DNA from: Arenibacter sp. 6A1
Lineage (GTDB): Bacteria > Bacteroidota > Bacteroidia > Flavobacteriales > Flavobacteriaceae
DNA length: 64,000 nt
Assembly: GCF_012272855.1 (NCBI RefSeq)
Contig: NZ_JAAXCQ010000002.1
Span: forward strand, 248,001 to 312,000
Reading direction: 5' to 3'
The notes beneath the pieces were generated by a model. It saw only the letters and a list, made by a program, of their open reading frames with translations. It had not been told where the DNA came from and did no database searches. Every line of letters begins with the position of its first letter. The stretch's first letter is position 1. A program made the translations under genes and the position numbers. Positions 1-8,441 of this stretch are shown piece by piece.

Positions 1-661
1 TCATTCTGTTTTCCAAGGGGATGTTCTTGGTAATCTCGTTTAATTTTTCTTCTGGATTTTCAAAAGTTTGTATCCACCTGGAATAAAGGGGCGTAAAACA
101 CTCGGCCACAATAACCGCATTCACCCGAACACTATACGGCAGCAATTCTACTGCCCATTCCCGTGTCAGGGCATTTCTACCTCCGTTTGAAGCTGCATAT
201 CCCGATGTCCCTCCCTGGCCGGTAACCGAGGTTTTGGATCCAATATTGACAATAGCCCCCTTACTCTTTTTTAATGCCGGCAAGGCATAATGGGCCATCA
301 TATAATAGTGGGTAAGGTTACGGTTTACAGATTTTAAAAAATCATCATAATTGCCATTTTCCAAGCTTACGCCATCGTTTACTCCCGCATTGTTCACCAA
401 TCCATCAATGGTACCGAATTTTTCCAAGGTACGGGTTACCGCTGCCTTACATTGTTCGGGATCGGTAAGTTCTGCAATGGCAGAATATGCCTTTCCGCCA
501 TTTTCTTCTATGGCTGCCACGGCCTTAGCAACACTTTTCTTGTCTCTTCCGATAATCACCGGAATGGCTCCTTCATTAGCTAAAACAGTAGAAATCCCTT
601 CACCGATCCCTTTTGAACCACCCGTCACTATTATTACCTTGTCCTTAAGTTGTAAATCCAT
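1..661 (-). CDS. SDR-family dehydrogenase, probable L-fucose dehydrogenase (C-terminus off the left edge)
   Basis: 220 residues are visible from ATG at 661; the frame is still open at the window edge, so about 30-40 C-terminal residues are missing. The Rossmann motif TGGSKGIG lies at residues 13-20, NNAG at 90-93, the active-site Ser at 142 and Tyr at 155. The position four residues after Tyr155, normally the catalytic Lys of YxxxK, reads Asn159 (codon at 185-187). The text around it (TGQGGTSGYAAS, then ALTREWAVEL) resembles SDRs that oxidise L-fucose or L-rhamnose to the lactone. As last gene of the minus-strand fucan cluster it would catalyse the first step of non-phosphorylative L-fucose breakdown in the cytosol. 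The family call is firm; the substrate is inferred from context. Confidence 0.8.
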   Translation of the reverse strand, partial: MDLQLKDKVIIVTGGSKGIGEGISTVLANEGAIPVIIGRDKKSVAKAVAAIEENGGKAYSAIAELTDPEQCKAAVTRTLEKFGTIDGLVNNAGVNDGVSLENGNYDDFLKSVNRNLTHYYMMAHYALPALKKSKGAIVNIGSKTSVTGQGGTSGYAASNGGRNALTREWAVELLPYSVRVNAVIVAECFTPLYSRWIQTFENPEEKLNEITKNIPLENRM

Positions 662-767
662 TTAAAATAATTCCTTATACTGCCAATACAGAATTTAAAA
701 CGCCCTTGCATTATTAATTTCCGTGGCTTATTTTATTGTTCGTAATTACTGTTTATTCAATTTATTA

Positions 768-2315
768 TTACAAAAGTTCATCGGGAAAAGCTACTTGTTT
801 CCCAGTACTTTTATGAGCCGGCATTTGAGCGTTTACTTTTCTTAAATGATCCGATAACACCTTGGCCAATTCTTTGCCTTTTTCAGGCTTTTGGTCGATC
901 AAGTTTTTGGTTTCTCCGATATCCTCTTTAAGGTTAAACAACTCCATCTTGCCGTCCTTGTGGTAATAGATATACTTCCAATCGCCCAAACGAACAGTAC
1001 TAGAGGCCCCTATTCCTGGTCCCGATGGCCCCCACTCGTTAGGGTAATGCCAAAAAAGCGGTCTTTCAGAATTGTTAAAAGTAGTATCGGTCAGCGCAGG
1101 CACAAAACTAAGTCCGTCTACCTCCTGAATGGTTGTTGCTTTTTTAATCCCGGCCATCTCTAAAATTGAGGGATAAAAATCCTCTATAATCACCTGTTCC
1201 TTACTCACCGAATTAGGCGTTACTTTCCCTGGCCATTTCACGATCATAGGCTCGCGAATTCCACCTTCATAGGCCGAGCCTTTCCCACTGTTAAGCGGTT
1301 TGTTATGGGTGTTTTTTTCTCCTCCCCTAGCATGAACGCTTAAACCTCCATTGTCTGACATAAAAAGGATAATGGTGTTCTCTGCTAATTTCTTTTCTTC
1401 TAGGTAATCCATAATATCACCTAAACTCTTATCCATACCTTCTACCAAGGACGCGTATTTGGCTTCGGTAGAATCTATACCCATATCGTAATATTTTTGC
1501 ACAAAACGATCATCGGCCATAATAGGGATATGCACTGCATAATGTGACATATATAAAAAGAAAGGCTCCTTTTTGTTCCCCGCAATATCCATAGCCTCCT
1601 TAGCCTCTATGGTTAGGGCCTCCGTAAGATTGATATCTTTCCCGTGGTATTTTTCCAGACCTGGGACTGCCCATTCTTCCTTGCCTTTTTTACCATTGCC
1701 AAAATTTTCGGTCCCGTAATAACTTTCCGGAGCGCCTGCCGCGTGACCGGCAATATTGACATCGAAACCTATGTTTAAAGGATCCTCTCCTGGAGTTCCT
1801 ATTGCTCCAAAATGAGCTTTTCCCGTATGTATTGTAAAATAACCTGCTTCTTGAAGTAGTTGCGGTAATATAGTAGCATGAACCGCTTTATCTATGCCCG
1901 CCACTGGACTTAATCCATTTACATTCCATTCCGGAAAGCTTAGAGTCTTGTGGTTTACTTCCATGGGCTGCAATTGATCTTTTTTCAAGGTCCAATTGGT
2001 AACCCTATGCCTAGCGGCATTCATCCCTGTCATCAAGCTTACGCGCGTAGGCGTACAAACGGCCGTCGCATAGGCTTGGGTAAATTTCATCCCCTCCTTT
2101 GCCAAACGCTCCATATTAGGGGTATGGTACAACTCATTAAATTCGGTGGTTTTATCCCAAAAGGGAACCGAAGTATCTTGCCATCCCATATCATCTACAA
2201 AAAACAAGACAATATTAGGGGTTGCGGTTTTTACTTCTTGGTCTTCTTTTTTTGACTTACATCCTACCAAAAGGGTCATCGTCAAAAAAGCGGTTAAAAG
2301 GTGGTTACTTTTCAT
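768..2315 (-). CDS. S1-family sulfatase, lipoprotein
   Basis: 515 aa. A lipoprotein signal ends in LVGC with Cys19 as lipidation site, predicting a periplasmic or surface-anchored enzyme. The metal-binding DD is at residues 41-42. The formylglycine site is Cys87 in C-T-P-T-R, followed by VSLMTG. Further along are the family features HTGKAHFG and SDNGG, and the C-terminal region that places the substrate. Length is normal for S1 sulfatases. It should hydrolyse sulfate esters on the fucose-rich glycan; subfamily and regiospecificity cannot be read by eye. Its start overlaps the end of the upstream phosphodiesterase-like gene by 11 bp, which suggests translational coupling. It needs formylglycine maturation by an enzyme not encoded in this window. 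Confidence 0.95.
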   Translation of the reverse strand: MKSNHLLTAFLTMTLLVGCKSKKEDQEVKTATPNIVLFFVDDMGWQDTSVPFWDKTTEFNELYHTPNMERLAKEGMKFTQAYATAVCTPTRVSLMTGMNAARHRVTNWTLKKDQLQPMEVNHKTLSFPEWNVNGLSPVAGIDKAVHATILPQLLQEAGYFTIHTGKAHFGAIGTPGEDPLNIGFDVNIAGHAAGAPESYYGTENFGNGKKGKEEWAVPGLEKYHGKDINLTEALTIEAKEAMDIAGNKKEPFFLYMSHYAVHIPIMADDRFVQKYYDMGIDSTEAKYASLVEGMDKSLGDIMDYLEEKKLAENTIILFMSDNGGLSVHARGGEKNTHNKPLNSGKGSAYEGGIREPMIVKWPGKVTPNSVSKEQVIIEDFYPSILEMAGIKKATTIQEVDGLSFVPALTDTTFNNSERPLFWHYPNEWGPSGPGIGASSTVRLGDWKYIYYHKDGKMELFNLKEDIGETKNLIDQKPEKGKELAKVLSDHLRKVNAQMPAHKSTGKQVAFPDELL

Positions 2316-3225
2316 TTATAAATGCTTCTTTTACAGGTTTTCCTCTCCAAAAATCGGGTATTTGTAATCCTAAGGCATAGGCAATCGTAGCAGCAGTATC
2401 ATAGGTGACAATACTAGAGGACAATTTCCCTTTGGCAGAAATGCCTTTCCCGTATATGATCCATGGAATTTCTACCTCGGCCAATGTTTTTCCGCCATGT
2501 CCCTTATTTATACCACCGTGATCGGAACTAAAAATCAGAATCGTATCATCTAACATGCCTTTCTTTTCTAGGGTAGCTACAATATCTCCAACAAGGGCAT
2601 CTACCCCTTCTACGGCTTTATAGTATTCCGGTGTTCCGTGGCCCACTTCATGACCTTCATTATCTGGATGTGTCAAATGGATAAAGGTTAACATAGGTTT
2701 TTCCTTTACCACAAATTTCATGGCTTTGGCGACGGTTTCTTTGTCGGTTTTCCCATTAAAATCGAGCTCTACCATGTTCTTTTCGAACAAGTACCCAATA
2801 CCACCCCAAGTATAGGAAACCCCTTTTTTTGCTTTTGGACGTTGTTCGTCCAAAACACTAAAAATGGTAGGATATATATTACCTTTCCCTATGATTCTAG
2901 AAGGTAATTCTGGTGTTTTACTGCCCCATTCCGTGTATCCGTGCAGTTCTGGCCCGGATCCCATAATCATGGAAGCCCAATTTACCGCACTAGAAGAAGG
3001 CAATACGGAGCGTGCCTCTAGTGAATAGGCCCCCTCCATCATTAATTTTCTAAGATTAGGCACTTTGGCCTTAGAAAAGGCATAGGCGCCAAAACCGTCA
3101 GAACCAATAAGAATAACCCTTTTTGCAATGGGTTTATGGGTTCCGGAGAACTGACTACTTTTACAAGAATTCAAAAAAAGAATTCCCACTATACTTATTC
3201 CTAAAACTTTTACAAAGTGCCTCAT
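2305..3225 (-). CDS. Alkaline-phosphatase-superfamily (type I phosphodiesterase/NPP-like) lipoprotein
   Basis: 306 aa with a lipoprotein signal (LFLNSC, Cys21). It belongs to the same superfamily as the sulfatases but lacks the C-x-P-x-R formylglycine site. The metal Asp is in GSDGFG (Asp43). By comparison with NPP enzymes (nucleophile then x-x-Asn) the nucleophile is likely Ser79, in P-S-S-S-A-V-N-W. The second metal cluster is HPDNEGHEVGH and the last is SSDHGG. All metal ligands look intact, so it should be an active phosphodiesterase, phosphatase or serine-type sulfatase. Its place between a GH29 and a sulfatase, and its 11-bp overlap with that sulfatase, tie it to the glycan cluster. The substrate is unknown. 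Confidence 0.85.
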   Translation of the reverse strand: MRHFVKVLGISIVGILFLNSCKSSQFSGTHKPIAKRVILIGSDGFGAYAFSKAKVPNLRKLMMEGAYSLEARSVLPSSSAVNWASMIMGSGPELHGYTEWGSKTPELPSRIIGKGNIYPTIFSVLDEQRPKAKKGVSYTWGGIGYLFEKNMVELDFNGKTDKETVAKAMKFVVKEKPMLTFIHLTHPDNEGHEVGHGTPEYYKAVEGVDALVGDIVATLEKKGMLDDTILIFSSDHGGINKGHGGKTLAEVEIPWIIYGKGISAKGKLSSSIVTYDTAATIAYALGLQIPDFWRGKPVKEAFINEK

Positions 3226-3268
3226 CTTATACTTTAATTGTTATTATTGGTAAACGTATTTTATAGTC

Positions 3269-4603
3269 TTAATTGCTTTCTATAACTGCCCCGTCTTCTC
3301 TGTATAAATCTACTTCCCCATCTAATAACAAGGCTAGTACTGTCATATTTTCATCCAAGACATATTCTGGAACCTTTACATAGGTAATCCCCGGATAGTG
3401 GCTCCAATAAACATTTCCTACAACTTGATGCGACAACTTGGTTCCTTCACCAACAACCCAAATACGGTTAATTCTGTTTTTTAATCCACGTACCACTACT
3501 TCTCCTTTAGGATCTCCTTTCACAAAAAGGTATAGGATTGTCCCGTCTTTGGACAAGGTGGTAGGTCCATAAAAATGCTCTTTAGGAATTCCAGACCTAG
3601 TGCCGTAAATGGCTTCCTGATGTTTATTGGTCCATCTACCCAGACCTTCCAATATTTCTACCTGCTCTTCTGGAATACTACCATCGCCTTTAGGTCCTAT
3701 ATCCAATAATAAGTTTCCGCCATTTCCGATAACATCGGCAAAAATACCAATGATCTGATCTGTAGTTTTGTAATCGTGATCATTTCTTTGGTAACCCCAT
3801 GAGTTGTTCATGGTTAAACACAATTCCCAATATTTATTTTCGGGACGGGTGATTGGCATTCCCTGTTCTGGCGTAGCATAATCGCCGTGTTCCTTAAGTC
3901 TTGAATTTAATATGGTATTAGGATTTCTATCCAATAACATTTGGCGCACTTTTGGAGCCTCCCATTCTTTAGAGCTATGTTCCCAATCCCCGTCAAACCA
4001 ATATAAATCCGGATTATAGGTATCGGCAAGTTCTTTTAATTGTCCTTGATAAAAATTTAAGAAGGTATTCCAACGTTTTGGTTCCTTTTTAATATCGTAC
4101 CGAATTTCGTTTCTTTTAAAATGTGTATAATCGTTATAAGACCAATCTGGTAAGGAATAGTAGATTCCTACTTTAAGGTCATTCTCCCTTAAGGCATCTA
4201 CATAAGGCGTTAAAACATCTTTTTTGGCCGCTGAACTCTTCATGGCATCAAAATCGCCAAATTTAGAATCCCATAAGGCAAAACCGTCATGGTGTTTGGC
4301 GGTAATTACCGAATATTTGGCACCACTTTTCTTTACTAGGGATGCCCATGCTTTAGGATCGTAATTTTCTGCTGTAAAACCATCCTTCTGCTTTAGGTAA
4401 TTCTCATGGGAGATATACCCATTATAAAAAGACCAAGACTCATCTATGCCATTCACCGCATATAAGCCCCAGTGAATAAAGATCCCTAGTTTGGCATCTT
4501 TGAACCATTCCATTTTTTCTTCATGAGTATCTACTGCATTTTTCTTCTGGGCAAAGGTTGCCATGGTTCCAAAACAGAAAATGGCAAGAAATAATTTTTT
4601 CAT
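3269..4603 (-). CDS. GH29 alpha-L-fucosidase
   Basis: 444 aa with a Sec signal peptide ending around TFAQ (residue 19). The GH29 hallmarks are present in order: FIHWGLYA near residue 42, KHHDGFALW at 103-111, and YWFDGDW at 201-207, where Asp204 is the expected nucleophile of this retaining family. NGGNLLLDIGPKGDG follows. Length fits a single catalytic domain plus a short beta-sandwich. It should release terminal alpha-L-fucose from the imported or surface-bound glycan in the periplasm. It lies 42 bp from the upstream GH95 gene and 43 bp from the downstream phosphodiesterase-like gene in the same strand run. Confidence 0.95.
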   Translation of the reverse strand: MKKLFLAIFCFGTMATFAQKKNAVDTHEEKMEWFKDAKLGIFIHWGLYAVNGIDESWSFYNGYISHENYLKQKDGFTAENYDPKAWASLVKKSGAKYSVITAKHHDGFALWDSKFGDFDAMKSSAAKKDVLTPYVDALRENDLKVGIYYSLPDWSYNDYTHFKRNEIRYDIKKEPKRWNTFLNFYQGQLKELADTYNPDLYWFDGDWEHSSKEWEAPKVRQMLLDRNPNTILNSRLKEHGDYATPEQGMPITRPENKYWELCLTMNNSWGYQRNDHDYKTTDQIIGIFADVIGNGGNLLLDIGPKGDGSIPEEQVEILEGLGRWTNKHQEAIYGTRSGIPKEHFYGPTTLSKDGTILYLFVKGDPKGEVVVRGLKNRINRIWVVGEGTKLSHQVVGNVYWSHYPGITYVKVPEYVLDENMTVLALLLDGEVDLYREDGAVIESN

Positions 4604-4645
4604 TCGATCTACTAGTTTAAATATATTTTAATTGTTGCAAGTTTA

Positions 4646-7027
4646 TTAATTAACAGTAGTAAGGTCACCGTTCAACCATATTTTTTTTCCTATCGGTAAT
4701 TCCACTTCTTTATTCTCGTTTCGATATTGGACTGTTTCCAGGACGTCCTCGGTTTTAGCCATCAACCCTATTTTAACCAAGTTCCCATCTTGCCATTGCA
4801 AATCGACCTCAACATTCCCTCGGGCCACCAAACCTTTGATAGCTCCAGTGCCCCAATTTTCGGGCAAGGCGGGCAATACTCTAATAAAGCCCTCGTGCGA
4901 TTGCATTAAAAGCTCTGCCACCCCTGCGGTATATCCAAAATTCCCGTCTATTTGAAAGGGAGGATGTTCATCGAACAAATTATCGGCCACAGAAATTTGC
5001 ATAAATTTCTGAATATTTTCTTGTGCCGATTTCGCATCTAACAAACGGGCATTAAAATTAATCATCCAAGCGCGGCTCCAACCCGTTCCCGCTCCCCCAT
5101 GCTGCAATCGAAAATCGATGGTTTTCTGTGCTGCGGCAAAAAATTCCTTATCTTTTGAAGTGATGGCATCACCAGGATGTAAGGCGTACAGATGCGACAT
5201 ATGGCGATGCCCTTTCTCTGGCTCTTCATAGGGTTCGTTCCACTCTAAAATACGACCGTCCTCACCAATCACTACTCCAGGGTGTAAATCTATCAATTTA
5301 GTTTTAACCTCATTGATGAACTCATCCTGAATATTTAATATTTCGGCGGCCTTCACTGCATTTCCAAATGCCTCGGCAATAATCTGATGTCCCATAGCTG
5401 CTCCGGTGGTCATGGCTGCCGGTTTACCGTCGGCTGCATAATAGGAATTCTCTGGAGAAGCTTCGGGAAAAGAAATCCATTTCCCCGTTTTTTCATCTTT
5501 CTGCAACCAATCTAAATAAAACTCACTGATGGCTTTTATAAATGGATAGCCTTGTTCTTTCAAGAAATTTTCATCTTGGGTATATCTGTAGCGTTCCCAA
5601 TAGTGTTGTGCCAACCAGCCACCACCGTGGATCCAAGCGCCCCAATAGGTTCTTTCGGCACGCATCCATGGTGTTGCCCATAAATCGGAAGCATGGTGCA
5701 TTACTGCCCCTCTATCTATACCATATTGTTCTTTTGCGGTAATTCTTCCCCTTTCCAACAATCGGTCCCCAAAACTGAACAGAGGAACATTACATTCGCT
5801 AAGGTTGGTTACCTCGGCTGGCCAGTAATTCATCTGAAGGTTTATATTTAAATGGTAATCTGCATTCCAAGGTGCTTCAATATGGTTGTTCCACAGTCCT
5901 TGTAAATTCGCAGGGTTGGTACCTGGTCGTGAAGAAGATATTAGTAAATAACGTCCGTATTGAAATAATTTAGCCGCTAAATCCGGGTCGTCCTTCCCTT
6001 CTTTAATATTTTTTAACCGCTGGTCCGTTGGGATGCTATCCAAAGCTTTTCCACCCAAATCTAAATCGACCCTAGCATATAATTCTCTGTAATCTTCTAT
6101 ATGTCTCTCTAATAAATCGTCAAAGCTTTTCCCTTGAAGCTTCGTCAAGGTCTCCTCATTTTTAGCTTCATAATTATCGGTGTAAAACGAAGTATTACAA
6201 ACTATCAATAAAGTAGCATTTTTAACTCCTTTAAGAGATAGCACTCCGTCCTTAGCGGTCACTGTTCCCGAGTTATTGACTACTTTTAACCTAGTTTCAA
6301 ACTTTACCCCATAGTCTATTTCAAAGGGTTGGGAGTTCTTTTTTCCGCCGTATTGGGTCACCATCCCCAGCATACTTATCTCGGTATTGGAAGGATTGGA
6401 GGTCGACACTGTTTTATGCCCATGATCTTCTGGTCTGTCCAATTTTAATTCGAAATCCATTCCCTCTTTTGCTGTAGTCGAAAGTTGAATCACCATGACA
6501 TCATCGGCTTTCGATGAAAATACTTTTTCACTATACTCGGCTCCATTAGCGGAATAGTCTACACTGACCAATGCCTTATTTAAATCTAAGGCTCTTTTAT
6601 AATTTTCTACCTTTTTATCATCCAAAAAATCGATATACAGGTCCCCCATGGTTTGATGCGAGCGCACCACAGTCTTATAGGAAAAGCTGTCCATATAATT
6701 GGCATCTACTTCATGTGGATTGCCTTCTAAGAGGAGTTTTCTATAATGGGCCAAGTCTTCTGGGGTCCCTTTGGAGTTCCCCCAATCTGCTGCTCCTGGC
6801 CACATAGAGTCTTCATTTAGTTGAATACGTTCGTGTTGTGGATCGCCAAAAACCATGGCGCCCAATCGACCATTGCCGACTGGCAAGGCCTGCATCCATT
6901 TGGAAGCGGGCTGAGAATACCAAATTTCGTTCGTTGACAATGGCTCTTTTGGTTGTTGGCAAGAAAAAATCAGCAACCCTAGAACGGATAGTAAAAGTAC
7001 TTTTAAGCGAATCATTCGTTTATTCAT
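4646..7027 (-). CDS. GH95 fucosidase (alpha-L-fucosidase or alpha-L-galactosidase), lipoprotein
   Basis: The ATG at 7027 was chosen over one 102 bp upstream. It gives a proper lipoprotein signal (LLIFSC), and it follows the stop of the upstream esterase gene with a 1-bp gap, whereas the longer start would overlap that gene. The protein is 793 aa, usual for GH95. It has the N-terminal beta-sandwich (WYSQPASKWMQALPVGNGRLGAM), then HLNINLQMNYWPAE, which carries the two family Asn residues, SPENS with the general acid Glu, and FQIDGNFG with the catalytic Asp. GH95 is an inverting exo-enzyme family removing alpha-1,2-linked fucose or alpha-L-galactose. A second, divergent GH95 is encoded at 33,132. 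Confidence 0.93.
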   Translation of the reverse strand: MNKRMIRLKVLLLSVLGLLIFSCQQPKEPLSTNEIWYSQPASKWMQALPVGNGRLGAMVFGDPQHERIQLNEDSMWPGAADWGNSKGTPEDLAHYRKLLLEGNPHEVDANYMDSFSYKTVVRSHQTMGDLYIDFLDDKKVENYKRALDLNKALVSVDYSANGAEYSEKVFSSKADDVMVIQLSTTAKEGMDFELKLDRPEDHGHKTVSTSNPSNTEISMLGMVTQYGGKKNSQPFEIDYGVKFETRLKVVNNSGTVTAKDGVLSLKGVKNATLLIVCNTSFYTDNYEAKNEETLTKLQGKSFDDLLERHIEDYRELYARVDLDLGGKALDSIPTDQRLKNIKEGKDDPDLAAKLFQYGRYLLISSSRPGTNPANLQGLWNNHIEAPWNADYHLNINLQMNYWPAEVTNLSECNVPLFSFGDRLLERGRITAKEQYGIDRGAVMHHASDLWATPWMRAERTYWGAWIHGGGWLAQHYWERYRYTQDENFLKEQGYPFIKAISEFYLDWLQKDEKTGKWISFPEASPENSYYAADGKPAAMTTGAAMGHQIIAEAFGNAVKAAEILNIQDEFINEVKTKLIDLHPGVVIGEDGRILEWNEPYEEPEKGHRHMSHLYALHPGDAITSKDKEFFAAAQKTIDFRLQHGGAGTGWSRAWMINFNARLLDAKSAQENIQKFMQISVADNLFDEHPPFQIDGNFGYTAGVAELLMQSHEGFIRVLPALPENWGTGAIKGLVARGNVEVDLQWQDGNLVKIGLMAKTEDVLETVQYRNENKEVELPIGKKIWLNGDLTTVN

Positions 7028-7028
7028 T

Positions 7029-8432
7029 TTATTTATTTTGTAATAATTCCCAATCATCGGTCCTAAAGGCCGAGGCTGGTAAGCCAGCAGCATTATATAG
7101 GTTGGGCGTGGCGCCATTTGTAAAGGCAAAACGTACCGCTACCGGATCTTTTACCTTGGGAGAAGCTACCAAAACAGTTCTCCCTTTAATTTTAGCCTTG
7201 GCCGGATAAAACTCTCGATCCTCCCCCGCAATATAAAATTCCGTTAGAACTTTTCCTTTTTTCTTCAATCCCTTTACCGTATGATCAAAATGCAATATTA
7301 TTTTCCCTGCCTCCTTTTCCATAGATTGGTACAATGGTCCGGAAAAGACCAGTTCCCCTTTTTCATAGGTATTTGCCAAGGCCCAAAGCGCCAAACGGTA
7401 TCCCACATCTTGTTTGTTAGTGGGATGAATATTTTCCAAATCCCCAATATCATTGGTCACTACCATTCCGGTATTGTCCACATTTTTCATGGTGTACAAC
7501 TGGGCATCTCGCACCTGGGCAGCGTCCGTACCATTGGGATCATCATATTTAAAAGGAGCTATCTGCACAAAATAAAAGGGAAGTTCCTTGCCCCATGCTG
7601 CTCTCCAGGACTTAATCAACAAAGGAAATGATTTATAATACGAGTCAGGATTCACCCTATTAGATTCTCCCTGATACCAAATAAAGCCGGCTATATTAAA
7701 TTTTGTAATAGGATGGATCATGGCATTGTAGGCCGTTCCAGGATTATGGGGCCACCAAGCAACTTTATTCAGTTTTTCGGATGCTTTTTTTAATTCCTGA
7801 TCTGTAGTAATCAATTCCTTTTTCAACCACACCTCTACTGGCGTGCCTCCCCAACTTGAAGTTATCAGCCCAACGGGAACCGATAATTTTTGGTGCAATT
7901 CCCTTCCAAAAAAATAAGCTACAGAGCTAAACTCCCTCATTGTTTCTGGGCTACATACCACCCATTTCCCTTTTAATTGCTCTTGAGGATAGGCCGCTAT
8001 CTGCTGTGTTACTTGAAAGAACCGTATCTCGGGATAATTGGCATTATTTATTTCTTCCTCTGCATTCTCCAATCCTTGATTGGGCGTCCATTGCATATTG
8101 CTTTGTCCAGATCCCAACCATACCTCTCCTATCAGTACATTGCTGATTTCTAGTTTTTCGTGACCTTCTATATGGAGGCTGTATGTACCTCCTGCTTTTG
8201 GGGTTGGTAATTCCAACGACCAAACTCCTTGATAAGCTTTGGTCGTTATTTTTTCATTGTTCCATGAACCAAATACCGTAATCTCTTCACTGGTAGCGGT
8301 GGTCCAGCCCCAAATTGTCACCTTGGATTGCTGTTGCAATACCATATTATCGGAAAAAATTGACGGCAGCCAAATTTCCCCATAGGACTTGGTCACCGAT
8401 AATAAGAGTAGTACTATTAGGATTCTTTTCAT
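7029..8432 (-). CDS. Sialate-O-acetylesterase (SASA) family carbohydrate esterase
   Basis: 467 aa with a signal peptide (about residues 1-18). The start of the mature protein (LPSIFSDNMVLQQ, then VTIWGW) and the nucleophile-containing GSGQSNMQW are typical of the SASA family. IWYQGES and a C-terminal ENIHPTNKQDVGYRLA supply the remaining conserved blocks, including the His. These enzymes remove O-acetyl groups from sugars. In this cluster the likely role is deacetylation of the fucose-rich polysaccharide before the exo-glycosidases act; the sialate in the family name should not be taken literally. The gene is tightly packed: 9 bp from the upstream gene and 1 bp from GH95. Confidence 0.9.
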   Translation of the reverse strand: MKRILIVLLLLSVTKSYGEIWLPSIFSDNMVLQQQSKVTIWGWTTATSEEITVFGSWNNEKITTKAYQGVWSLELPTPKAGGTYSLHIEGHEKLEISNVLIGEVWLGSGQSNMQWTPNQGLENAEEEINNANYPEIRFFQVTQQIAAYPQEQLKGKWVVCSPETMREFSSVAYFFGRELHQKLSVPVGLITSSWGGTPVEVWLKKELITTDQELKKASEKLNKVAWWPHNPGTAYNAMIHPITKFNIAGFIWYQGESNRVNPDSYYKSFPLLIKSWRAAWGKELPFYFVQIAPFKYDDPNGTDAAQVRDAQLYTMKNVDNTGMVVTNDIGDLENIHPTNKQDVGYRLALWALANTYEKGELVFSGPLYQSMEKEAGKIILHFDHTVKGLKKKGKVLTEFYIAGEDREFYPAKAKIKGRTVLVASPKVKDPVAVRFAFTNGATPNLYNAAGLPASAFRTDDWELLQNK

Positions 8433-8441
8433 GGCTTTTTT

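Noticed and set aside
4646-7129. Upstream start at 7,129 for the GH95 gene
   Set aside because: The extra 34 residues overlap the end of the esterase gene and hide the lipoprotein signal that begins at 7,027.
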